Below the pieces are notes generated by a model that made no database searches, was not told the origin of the DNA, and saw only the letters and a list, made by a program, of their open reading frames with translations. DNA of 64,000 bases from Monarcha castaneiventris obscurior (Eukaryota > Chordata > Aves > Passeriformes > Monarchidae): NCBI GenBank assembly GCA_026261815.1, contig JAMPIT010000230.1:43174501-43238500 (forward strand). Reading direction: 5' to 3'. The translations under genes and the position numbers were made by a program. This document shows positions 22,540 through 34,200 of this stretch, piece by piece; the first letter of the stretch is position 1; the number at the start of each line of letters is the position of its first letter.

Positions 22540-24841
22540 CAGTTGGCAGTAGCATTATAATTTATTTATTTCTTTAAAAAAACAAAATTAAGTCACAACT
22601 TTCTCTTAATGTAAAGCAAACTGAAGTCTGTGCCTGAACTCTTTCTTTTAAACATACCAAATAAGCACAGTGAACATCAACCTTAGACTGGAGACATCAG
22701 TAAACTAAGGTTCATATTGCCACACGAAAAACCGAGTTAAAATAGAACATATAAAAGTATCAGTCAAAAAGAATCATATTCTCAAGGATCAAGAGGTGAA
22801 CAAAAGCCCAACATCCATTATATTTTCTTCAGCTGGTTAGAAGGAACATAAAGTAAAAATTTCATCTAAGGAACTGCAGAAATTGAGCTAGAGGGATGAG
22901 AAAGCCTTGAATTTCTTTTACAGACTTACTCCTTTTCAATAAAACAGAAGTGAGGAACATTGACCAGACAAATGCACAACTGGAATACTCTGATAGAAAA
23001 CATTTTTGGCAATTCAGTTACCTGAGAAAAACTGACACCAGTATTGCAGAAATCTTTTCAAGTTCTCAAAAGACATCAAAATGATCCAGTACACTTTGAA
23101 ATATGGGATCCCAGTGAGTAGCCAGAGATTGAGGAATACACGTTTCTGTATTGAAAGTGATAAAAATGAGCAGGAAGATACCTGGAACAACTAAAAGGCA
23201 CTTTCAGCTGGCATGTGTTTTGATATATGCTACAGAAAACTGTGTCAGGGATGACTTTTTACTGAATCTTCTAGTGGTTCAAGCAGTATAATGGCACACT
23301 CTTGTTAAATACAAACACTTGACCAAATAAACAGTCAGTGAGCAATGCCAGCATATGTAATACAGGAAGAAATCCACGTTTTTACTGAACGTAAACAGTA
23401 AGGTTACTAATAAAGACAGTTTCATTTTAAATATTATTATATGTTTAACACTACTGCATGCAACACTTGTCTAAAAGTTTCATGTCACCTCTGTGTATCT
23501 CTAGGCAAGAAAAAGTCATGGTAAGATATTTGGAGAGAAATTCTCCAGTCGTTGAGTCTAGTGCTGCACACAAAAAACATCCTCAGTAAACTGCACACCT
23601 GGACAAGACAGATGTTTGTCTATAAAAGGCATCTTCATTCATATACCCACAAGGATCTGACCCTCGTGTTGTAAAAGGCACAGAAACTGGGGGGCATGCT
23701 AACTCTAGCACTTAAAATGAGACCTTTTATTCCCCTGATTTCAAGAGATGCCTTACACCCAAGTGTAAGTTCTGCCAGAAGTTAAGAACTGTCCCCACCA
23801 GCATAACAACATGGTTGCTAAATTCAGACTGACACAAAAAAAAATTTAAAACATCTAGGCTTTTCTTATGGGTTCATTCTTTGCATTTAAGAGACACTAG
23901 CTACTGAAAACAATTTTCTTTACCCTGTATTTTAAACCTTAGTAACAGGTGAAGTGAAAAACACTAGTAAACAGCTGAATGACCACATCATTATTTCCTT
24001 ACAGAATCCTTTATTGAACCAAAAGTGCAAGGTATTAGTAAAATGTGAATGTCACAGGCACCTGAACAGAAGCACAAATTGGTTTAGACTTTTGAAACTG
24101 TTTTTGTAAAAGAGCAAAGAAAACAGTCTTTGGTGTAAGCTCACATGGTGCAATCCAAATAGAACAACATCAGTCAAAAATCAGAGGAAACCCGTAACTT
24201 ATCTTCTGAAGGAGAAGAGCCCAAGCTCAAGTGACCACACTGATTCACAGGCACGGAGCTCTTCTAGGCAACATACCTGGTCTTTCACTACACTCACATA
24301 GCCACTGGCATGCTAAACATGATGGATTTTCAAGCTGCAAGTGATGGAAAGGACAGTGTCCCCACCTTTGGTCAGATATTAGCGGATTGCTGAGACGTGC
24401 AACCTGGAGCTGCCTTGAGACAGTGATGCAGTCTGCATCTTCTAGGAGTCACCAACCAACACTCAGACAAATAATGGCTTGTGAGAGGAGGAAATACTGG
24501 ACAGAACACTCTCCCCACTATCAGTGGCCACAGTTTTAAGCTGGTGGTTAGGAATTAACTTTCCTGATGCCTTTAAAGTAAAAAGCAGAAGCATAACTTT
24601 GGCACCTGTTTCACAACCAGTCCTGACTGGTATTGAGTTTGCTAACTGTTCACTTTAAAACTGAAAGCTATCAACAGCTGAAGTTAAAAAAAAAAAGACA
24701 AATAACAACTGAAAACACACACACAAAACAAAACAACATTAAAACGTATTTAAAAATAACATTCCTCTTCAGTAGTTTTTCTCCTACGCCACTGTCCTTA
24801 CACCTGTGTTTCCACAGGAAACTGCTCTACCTGGCATAAAA
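22540..24841 (-). other. CDCP1: CDCP1 3'UTR (predicted)
   Basis: The sequence downstream of the CDCP1 stop has no coding potential. The tandem signal AATAAATAAA (minus strand, 22561-22570) followed by a TG repeat predicts an end near 22540 and a 3'UTR of about 2.3 kb; the human gene also has a long 3'UTR. Earlier AATAAA hexamers at 24010-24015 and 23726-23731 could give shorter mRNAs. A further one near 22270-22275 would extend it slightly. Confidence 0.5.
22561..22570 (-). terminator. CDCP1: CDCP1 poly(A) signal AATAAATAAA
   Basis: Overlapping double hexamer on the minus strand with a GU-repeat downstream element at 22503-22518, the most complete poly(A) architecture after the CDCP1 stop codon. 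Confidence 0.55.
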
Positions 24842-25292
24842 TTACTCCATTAAACCATCCTGTTCCTTACTCTCCAGCAAGGGCACGCTCGTATCTCCCT
24901 TATCCTTTTCATTTGCATCTCCACTGTCCTTTGATTGCCCTGTTTTCTGATGAGCAAATGTGTAATTGTCTTGGTCTGTGTCCGTCAGGGGTGGAGGTTC
25001 CTCCTCGGTGTTAGAAGAGCGTTTAATGTCTTTTCTGAAGGAGCATGGAGGTGGAGAAGGTGGCAAGCTACCAATGGGTCCATCAAAAGGCCGGTACACA
25101 TCAACTTCTGGAGCGACTGAGCCATTGGACTCCTTCAGCAAGTGTCCATAGACCACAGCATCATCAATAACTGCATAGACATGAGACTCATTGTTTTGCC
25201 TCCCTTTTCCAAATATGCCTTTTTTTCCAGGCATCTGAGTATTCACATTAGCATTGTACACTCCAACCATGGGATTCTGGGTTTTCTTCTTC
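24842..25292 (-). CDS. CDCP1: CDCP1 coding exon 9: cytoplasmic tail
   Basis: Last coding exon, residues 688 (last base) to 837, stop TAA at 24844-24842, acceptor CTGTAACAG|G. It completes the hexalysine stretch and encodes VGVYNANVNT, SHVYAVIDDAVVYGHLL and PEVDVYRPFDG, then a proline- and acid-rich end with DNYTFAHQ and a final SVPLLESKEQ. All five human phosphotyrosine positions are retained (Y707, Y734, Y743, Y762 and Y806 correspond to Y700, Y727, Y736, Y754 and Y798). Y727 is the equivalent of the main Src docking site and Y754 of the PKC-delta docking site. The segment after 770 is the most diverged. Confidence 0.97.
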
Positions 25293-28200
25293 CTGTTACA
25301 GAGTTGAAATTGTTAACAGGTCAAAAACAACACATCTGGTGTGCTGGAACTCAATAACAACAGCTTCTGTTCACTTATCCCAGCCACACAGTGGCAGGCA
25401 GCCTATCTGGATTAAAGGCTTTACTCACAATTTTGGGAAAAATAACTCTTGAGACGAGACATGCTTTTTTTAACAGAGCAGAAAATAACTTCACACTATT
25501 TGGTTACCCACTTCTGCTGCTCTGCTGATCCTGAAGTTTGCAAGATTAACTCCAATGGTCTCCCAAGCACTGGGGTCCTGGCTGTGCACTGTACCGAGTC
25601 CCACAACATCCACTGGCATTAATAAGACCCAGAGACCATTAGATCCTCACAAAAACAAGGCCGAGTGTTACTGAAGACAAGACAGTGGGTCAAAATGAAA
25701 GCCAAATGAACTTTTCTTAGTTATGCTTTCCTGAGTGACTGTCCCTAAATTGGAAAGAACAAAGCCTGAACTGAAGACTTTTAAGCCTTTATTTGTAAAG
25801 TGTTTCCTGTGTGGCAGGAAAATGTGCCCCTAGCTGCACAAGTCACCAGATTGCATAAATTCCTTCCAGCTCTACAGCTTCAGGACCCAACCACCTTGAC
25901 AGCACTGAGCACACACGTATCAGAGAGCCCAGGCTATCAGTGACTTCAGACTCTGCTCCTATGAGTAATGCCATGCATGGAAGCTTTGCACAACCCACTT
26001 CTCTCCCCAAGGGCTCATCTCAGAGAAAAATGTTCCTACTTGATGTGCAGACTCCAGGAGCTGCTGGAGGCCGTGCGGATGAAAGAAAGCTCTTAGTGTA
26101 TCTGTGTGAGTTCACAGCTTGTTTGAACAAAGACTTGAGTAGAGTCATGCAGGCACCGGCCACATTCATTGGGATTTCATGTGGCAGGGACTGCTGAGGA
26201 GGCCAAACCAACACCTGACTCACAGTACAGCCAGAAGCCTGCACTTAAGGCCAAGGTAAGCACTGCTCTGCAGGTTGAAGTAATGTGACTGCTCTGTTCC
26301 TAAAGTCAGTCAATTTAGAGTAAAGAAGCATTCCTGGGGGTCACACTACAGATGTCATGCTTTAGACCCTGGTTCAAGGGATCTGTATCAACATGTGAAA
26401 CAGAGGGCCCAGCAGCTCTTCCAAAAAGCCTTCTTGAACTGCTAAGTTACACATGCTGAATTATGAACTTACTTCTTCTTAACACAGCACACAGTCAGTC
26501 CAATCGCTGTGAGAACTCCAGCACCGGCCACCACAGCAATTATGATTCCAAGGTCTGCAAACAGACAAGGAGCAAGGACACTGAGCAGAAGGAAGAACAC
26601 CCAGCTTTCTCCTGAAATTTGTCTGGGTTTGAACCCCTTCAAGAGCTTCTAAGCATAGCAGCTGCCTGCAGAGCAGGAGTTCCCAAACCATGCTCGCCAC
26701 AGGGCAACACAAGCCATTTCCAAGAGGTTGGAGGCCAAGCAACAACAAATTCTCACTACTGGCAGTGGAGCACAACCAAATCAACCAACCAACCCACCCA
26801 CCTCCAAGAATTTGGTACAGCTCATGCACTGCTAAACTCACCCGCAGCACCTCACACGTCTCTGGCTGAATAGGCAAGGAAGAGATGAAAGCACAGAAAG
26901 AAACAGAGAAGGACTCAAAAGAAGAAATAGTGACATTTCCACAGCTTCCCCTCAAAACCATCCTTTCCTCTGAAATACACAGGTTGCGTTGACCTGGGGT
27001 TATCCAGGAGTCATAAAATTGATTAGGAAAATCTATGCATGAGCAAAGAAAAATGCTTCATGCTTTAAAAGAAGTGTACATTAAAAAAACAGGGAAAAAA
27101 AAGATTAAAAAATTAGAAAGTGCAAATGTGAAGCAAATTTACATAAGCAAAGCCTACCCTAAAAATGCCCCCTCATCTTTTTTTTTAAACTGTTTATGTT
27201 TCAGGGAGATGAAAGAGAACAAGAACGCAGAATTTGCTGCTAGCAGTCAGGGCCCGATCTCCATTAAATGGTCAGACCTTTCCTAGGGAGGATTTCTTGC
27301 TCATGTGAACACTGAGACTAATTGAACTGCTAACAAAGTGAGGACTGCTTGGATGAATAAGTTTGCATAATCAAATCCCAAGGTGTTCACCAGGTCTGTG
27401 ACCTTGGAAGGGAAAAACATCACTTGATCTTATTATACATTCTGTCTGCTATCTCCAATTAAAAAAGCTAAATTAATTTTTTTTAAAAAATGAAATCTAG
27501 TCTTACTACCCCTGATCCCTGCAATTGCTTGTGTTAATAAAAGAAAACCCAGAAACACACCTCCCACTCCCCAGAAAACCATACCCCATTAAAACCCCTC
27601 CTTCCTCCCCAGCTCCTAGAAGCACCCAGCTGAAACTCTCGGAAGTTTTGAGGGACAGACATTTTCAAAGGCAGGAATCTCACAGACCACCCACATCCAA
27701 GGAGGACCACCATCCACTACTGTTACCCCAAGGGAAAGCAAGGAAACAAGCAGAAAACAAACCACCACGACCTTACAGGACTCACCTATCTGCTTGTCAG
27801 CAAAAGTCACCCAGAACTGCAAGGTCAGCTGCGTCTTATCCACAGGTTTGCAGTTGGAGATGTTCACCCAGAAGTTGTGATACATATTTTGGGGCTTGGG
27901 CAGGAGCTCGTCCTCGCGGCGCACGGTCTCCTCTGCTCCCTGAGCCTCCTCCTTTATGTTGACGTAGGCTCGGCCCGTCTCACAGGCAATGCCCATGCGG
28001 TCCTTGGAGAACCCCAGGCGGGCAGTTTGCTTGCTGGGCACAACGATGAACCAGGATATGGAAACGTAAGGAGGCAAACCGTAACGCCAGCTGGGAGTCT
28101 GCAAGTACACTTTAGCTTTCGGATTGGGACTCACAGTGAATGTGCACTCATCTGCAGCAAAGGGAAAGAAGAAAAGAAAACTTAGTTTTGATAATTATCG

Positions 28201-31200
28201 TCCTTTCCCACATCAGTGTTATCACAATAAACAGACATACCTGCAGAATTTCCCACAATCAACTATCCACTACCTGGAATACAAAGCTCCTTCTCTCTTG
28301 CTGAAATAAACCACATCACTGGTTCGGATAAAGACTGACTCTAGAGTCTAGTCCTAGAGCCACTGCTAAAGAATTGAACTCTTAATTTCTGTTTATCCAT
28401 ATGTGCTTCAATAAGACTATTGAGAGATCTATCACCATACGACAAAGTAGTACAAAACCCACTACCTTACCTTTAATATGTGGCACAAAAGACATTTTCA
28501 GATCCTGAGGGATAGACTCATTGATGAATCCTCTACCAAATGGTACTAAGGATATGGTGATATTATTCCTCATCTGAATCTTTTCAATAGCTCCACCAGG
28601 ACAGAACACACCGACATCGAGCTTGGTCTCTGGGGTGGCACTAGCAATGCTGTAATGGTAGCTCGTGTTGCACCTCTGCTCTGGGACGTCTTGCTGAAGT
28701 TTCAAGGACGGATACGTAATTTCCACGCTGATCAGATCGGTGGCCAAGAGCTTCCAAGTAAACTTACGCAGCTGAATTGGCAATCGGGTAATAGCCTTGG
28801 GCACTGAAAGGGAATAGATCTTCCTCTGACACCAACGAATATCCATACAGGCTGCAAAAACAGAAACAAAAATCCCAGGTGTTGGCTATTTCTGGCAGAG
28901 GAAATACCTGGGCACATGCAGAGGACTGTCAGGTTTGCATTACAGACCCAGACAAGCATCTACCTAAGAAAATACCCTCTCTTAGTAACCTTTACCCAAA
29001 CACGTATTGTTTGTATTTAAAGAGCTTTATTTTACAGGTGCAGGACACCAAAGAAACAAACAGAAACACATTCAAAGTCCCTCACTCAAGATACACCTGC
29101 TGATTGGGACATTGTTGCAGACTAGTCAAGGTACAAATACTTTAAATCTCTTTTCTACCCTTCGATTAAAGCATTTGGGGAAATTCCTACATCAAGAGGA
29201 CACACAAGCAGCACAAGATGCACTGCTGATGGCAACCTTGGTCCTGTATTTTCATGGGCAGACTGATGGCTCTCTGGCTCTGTTCCCATAATTTGCAGTG
29301 AGAAGATGACTTCTGTCTCTTCCCTTCTAGGAATAGCAATGCAGTTTCTGTTCTTAAAGGTAGAACGATGTACCAAACAAGGTCACCTCCAGACTGATTG
29401 TACCCATCTCCCAGCTGGCCAGCACCTGGTTTCCAACATCAATCCACTAAAAGCCAAAGTGAGGGAGAAGGTTTGGCTGACGCCTGGGGAAAAACCATGC
29501 AAAAGCATTCCCTAAGAAACAGCATTAAGGCACTTCTGTAATACCTATGCCTTTTTCAGCCGTGATCCTCAGCCGGGACAGGTCCTTGCACAGAAACAAG
29601 ATCCTGTGGACAGCACCAGAGGCTAAAGTCAAGACCCGGTCGCAGGTGCGAGGATCCTTGCAGATCAGGCACACGGGTTCAGGCGTGAGGGCGACCCGGC
29701 TGGGCCACCCTTCCAAGTATATGGTCACAGTCAGGTTCTTCTCCTTGCTCAGGTCGACCAAATGGGTGACATCTGCAACAAAAAACACCCCAGAGCAATT
29801 ACAGGCAAGAAGCACGGTTTGAAGCACAACTTCCTTTGCCTCTTCTCACCCCATTATATGACCAGCTGTTACAGCAAATACTTGGAACATCTGGAAGGAG
29901 AAAATAGACAGAAAGAGAAAAAAAATGCAAGTGTAGCTCATAAAGATTGACTATCATGTGGAAAGATAAGATTTTTTGGATCCACACAACATCCTGGTGC
30001 TGTTAATAAGGCACCTCTCTCTGATGTCAAAGAAAACAAGGTGGTCTAGTGGAAGGTGTCCCTGGCCATGGCAGGGCAGTTTGGAACTGGATGATCTTTA
30101 AGGTTCTTTCCAACCCAAACCATTCAATGATTCTACAAAGGACAGGAGGGAAAAGCAGTGTACCTATATACACACATACACACACATACTCTATCACTAC
30201 TCTTCATCTTCTGGTTTTAGCTTTAGCTACAGACCTCAAAGTCCTACACAAAAGGTGAATAAAATAGCTTTCTCCTGTGTGGGAAATCAGGCACACAAAA
30301 AGGCAAGTGGTCAAATGCAGTTATCCAAGTCATTGGCACAACCAAGCACATAACCTAGGACTCCTACTGCAAGGTTATCATTTTTCAGAATGTTTTTTCC
30401 TGCAGCAGCTAAACACAGGAAGAGTTAGATCAAGAAGTTATTGTGACTGGAAAGAGCTATATTTTCTTCTTATTTAATGACAAACACCACAGACAGCTGT
30501 GGAATACCCAAATGTTTGGGAAGCTTTGAGAACATGCAGATACCAATGCATTTTTAATAAGAGCAATGTTGCAGTTGGCAACCTGAGGGCTGAATTTGAA
30601 TCTTTGATGGAACTTATATAACTACAAAATCAATCATGAAATTCTATAAAATCCCTAGAGAAACCACTGTTGTCTCTTAAATCCAAGTGGTTTATTACTT
30701 GCATTTCATTCACGGAATGACAACCTGGTTTTAATTTTTAGGTGATTATCATCTTGTCTACTGGCCATAAATATATTAAAATTCTCTCTGCTTTCCAAAG
30801 TAGAAGGGAGATAAAGCTGATTAACTGAATATAATGTTTTCATTCTGTCTAGCTTCCAAGATGCAACACACAATAAATGTAAGCAAACACGATTTTGTTA
30901 ACAACAATTCTGTGAGGATTTGCTGTTCATAAATGGAGCCAGGCTAGACAAAGAACAAAGAATTGTAACTGTGAGATGCTACAGATCCTTTTTGGATATG
31001 TGACTTCAGGGCACAAGCCATTCAAACCTTATTCTCTCTAAAATTACTTAGAAAGCCTCTAAGTAGCTCCTGACACAGTGGCAGCCAAGTGTGGACTTTC
31101 CTCCACCTGCTCTCCTGCAGTGAGTGAACCTTGATTATTAACCTCCACCTTGAACTGAGGTCAGAGCTGCAAAGTCAGAGGCTAAATCACTAACTCCATG

Positions 31201-34200
31201 GCTCATTACTTAGACAGGCTTTTAACTTCTGTTTTTAGAGAAATGCTCTGGTATTACAAGTCATTGTGCTAAACAAATCTGAATTTCGGGCTAGAAAACA
31301 AAACAAAAAAAAATTTTCAGTGTAGAGAAAGAAAAGTGAAGAACATCCAAATAGGTAGGGGATATTATTAGTGGAATACCTCACCCACAACTTTAGTGTT
31401 TAATGTGACTTCTTCACACTTGTTCAACTTTCTCTAGGAAGTAAAATAAAACTCAAAGGAAGGAAAGATGCATATTGATGCCATTAGTAATACGGAGACA
31501 ATTTTTCATCTCTAATTTCACCAGTTAATGCCACAGATCTTCCTACCTACCATGACAGTGGGTTTCACCTTGTTCAGTGCAACTGCTCATGTAGGGAGCA
31601 GAAAACTGGGCTCACAGTTTAAGAATGATCTTTAATATGTTGAGTCTCATATTCATGTTAAAGGCATTTTTCAATTACATGATTCAGGTGCTGGAAAAGG
31701 AAAGGAGTCTCCATTTGTAAGTTATGGTGTAAAAAATACAACAGCACTTAATACTCCATTGCAAATTTCAGCATCACTGCTCGCCCTGCTGTACTGGTGG
31801 CCAGTTGTAGGGCAGTGAAATCGGCCTCAGCATTGCTCGGCAACCTCCTTAAACTCATCGAGAGACCAAAGTTCAAGGAGAATAACACAAAAGAGTATCT
31901 CTCTCCCTTGGGGTACTCAGTCCAGATGTCTGGAAGCAAAAGCAACAGAAGGGGCAGGCAGGTACTTACTCTCATCAACCTGCGGGGGCTGAACGACGAC
32001 TTGGAAGAGCAGGCGAAGGACGCCCGGGTTCTGGGCATCCTGATCACAGCCCTGCAGGGACATGTTGAAACTGCCAGCAATGTTGGCAGGCTGGCTGTCA
32101 CTCAGCTTGAACACCTCCGGGTTGCTGGGGGAGCCTGGGATGTAGTACTCCACCCTCTCCTCCTTCCTTTCGCAGTTGGAGAGGCTGTAGTTGTGGAAGA
32201 ACACGCTTGCTCTCATGCTGGAAGGAATCACAAACTGCCACGTCATGAGCTCGTCTTCTGGAAAGCCCAGCGGGTAGTTAGGGGACATCAGGGTGATTGA
32301 AGACTCCCCCTTCAAAGTGGATTCAATAATGCATAACCCTAAAACAGGGAGGGAACCACAACATAAAAAACAAGTTCCAATTACTGAAGGCACACTGGCA
32401 TATCCAGCACTCCAGAAGCAGAGTCTTTTCATTTCGACAGTGAGATGACCCACTCCAACCCCAGGTTAGCTTATTACAAAACGCTCAGACTAAAACATAT
32501 ACTTGAGTTGATTCTTTTGTCTTCAACTACAGAAAAAGATAAGGAATATATTAACACTGCATTTTCAGTTTAGCAGGTTAGCCTTTCAAGCATATGGACA
32601 GACAAGCCTTTATTATTGGGAAAGGCGAGATCATAGTTCCTATACCTGGCTCTGCAAGAGCAAACACGCAACCTGATAACTGCTTCTGCTTCACTGGGTT
32701 TTGGGAAACAAAAGAGGCAAGCTTTTATAGCAGCATGTAGCTCTCTTTACAAAAACCTCCTAAGTCTAACAAAAGCACACCAGCAAAGAGCCTCAAATAG
32801 GCATAATAAAACAAAAATGTGAACTGTGCAGGCTAAGTAAGACACTTTATCCCAGGATGACTCTTGGCAGGGTGAAGTTGGGTACATAGAGATTATGGTC
32901 CCACTGCAGGGCTCCAGCAATGATGTGCAGCTGTGAGGAGTGCCAGGAATTATAAAACACTCATGTTCCAGAAGCTCAAACCTGGACCAGGTTTATTTTA
33001 TAACTGATAGCAAAAACACTAGAATTCAAGTACAGAGCAAGGTTTGTCATGAGATCACAAAGTAACCCACTGATTGCTGTATAATATTCCAGGTATTTTA
33101 GGAAGATTATTACACAACAGTTTATGCTACTGTGCAGGTTGAAACAGATAAATATATTTAAGCAGCCTCATGTGCCTCTCAGGCACTGCTTCCCTTTTCC
33201 CACACTTCTCTCTTGAAGAGAGGCATTGCTTTGAGGCTCCAGAAGCTAAAGAAGCTTTTTTTAAAAATAAACAAGACTACACTACATACTGCAACCAGCA
33301 AAAAACTCTCTGGCTCATTCTAATTATACTACCTAGTCTCATCTAGCCAAAAACACACAAAACCAAGAAAGCGGGTATGTTTAAGTTTTAGGAAGTTTAA
33401 AGAGATTTAAAATTATTAATGTGCACCAAAACTAGCAACAGAACAGTTTTCATAATTAACAATCAACCAAAGTAGGATATTTTGACTCCAGAAGAACACC
33501 ATCTAACCAAACTAAAAATCATTCAACAATAGTTTCCAGAAAAGTCGATGTGGAAGGGAGTTAGGGATAGCAGCACCAAATCTGGAGGGTTAACTGTGAA
33601 GAAAGACTGAAGTAAGTTTTGCTGCAATCTGCAGGAGGCAGTTGCAGTACTCCATACTCACGTTTTATGGAAGCCCTGTTGGCTATGTTGAAGCCTGAGG
33701 TGGTGAGAGGTGAGTGCCACGGGAGGTACAGGGACATGATAACTCCTCCCAGCAACTTGACTCGAGACACGGAGCCATTCCTGCAGAAGCTGCCAATGTT
33801 GACCGTGGCCGTATCAATAGAGCTGTTGATGTTGTAGCTAACGGAGTCTGGGCATGTCTCTCCTGGTTCAATCTGTCTTAGCCATGGCCTAGAAAATTTT
33901 AGTTCAAGTCCAGCTTTTGTACTCGCCTTCACATCCCAGATGTAAGTCCTGTTAAGACGAGGCAGCCCCGGTGGGTAAAGATGAACATCTCCAAAGGGAC
34001 ATGGGCCTGACACACAGTCTAAATGCAGAGAGAGAAGAGCTGTGATACACTCTGGAAAGCATTCCATTAAATGGGGAGTTTGATGCTTCCCCTTCCTTGC
34101 TATTATCACCATTTTTATGTTGCACTTAGGTTTTCTCCTACATGCACTAACAGACACTCCTGTCACATGGTCACAGGCTGTCTCCACACAGGACTCCCAG

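Larger units (their letters stand above)
29773..31969 (-). other. CDCP1: CDCP1 intron 4
   Basis: 2.2 kb, phase 1. It contains a CR1 3' end (about 30040-30136, opposite in orientation to the gene) and a small CA-type microsatellite (30167-30188). Confidence 0.85.
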
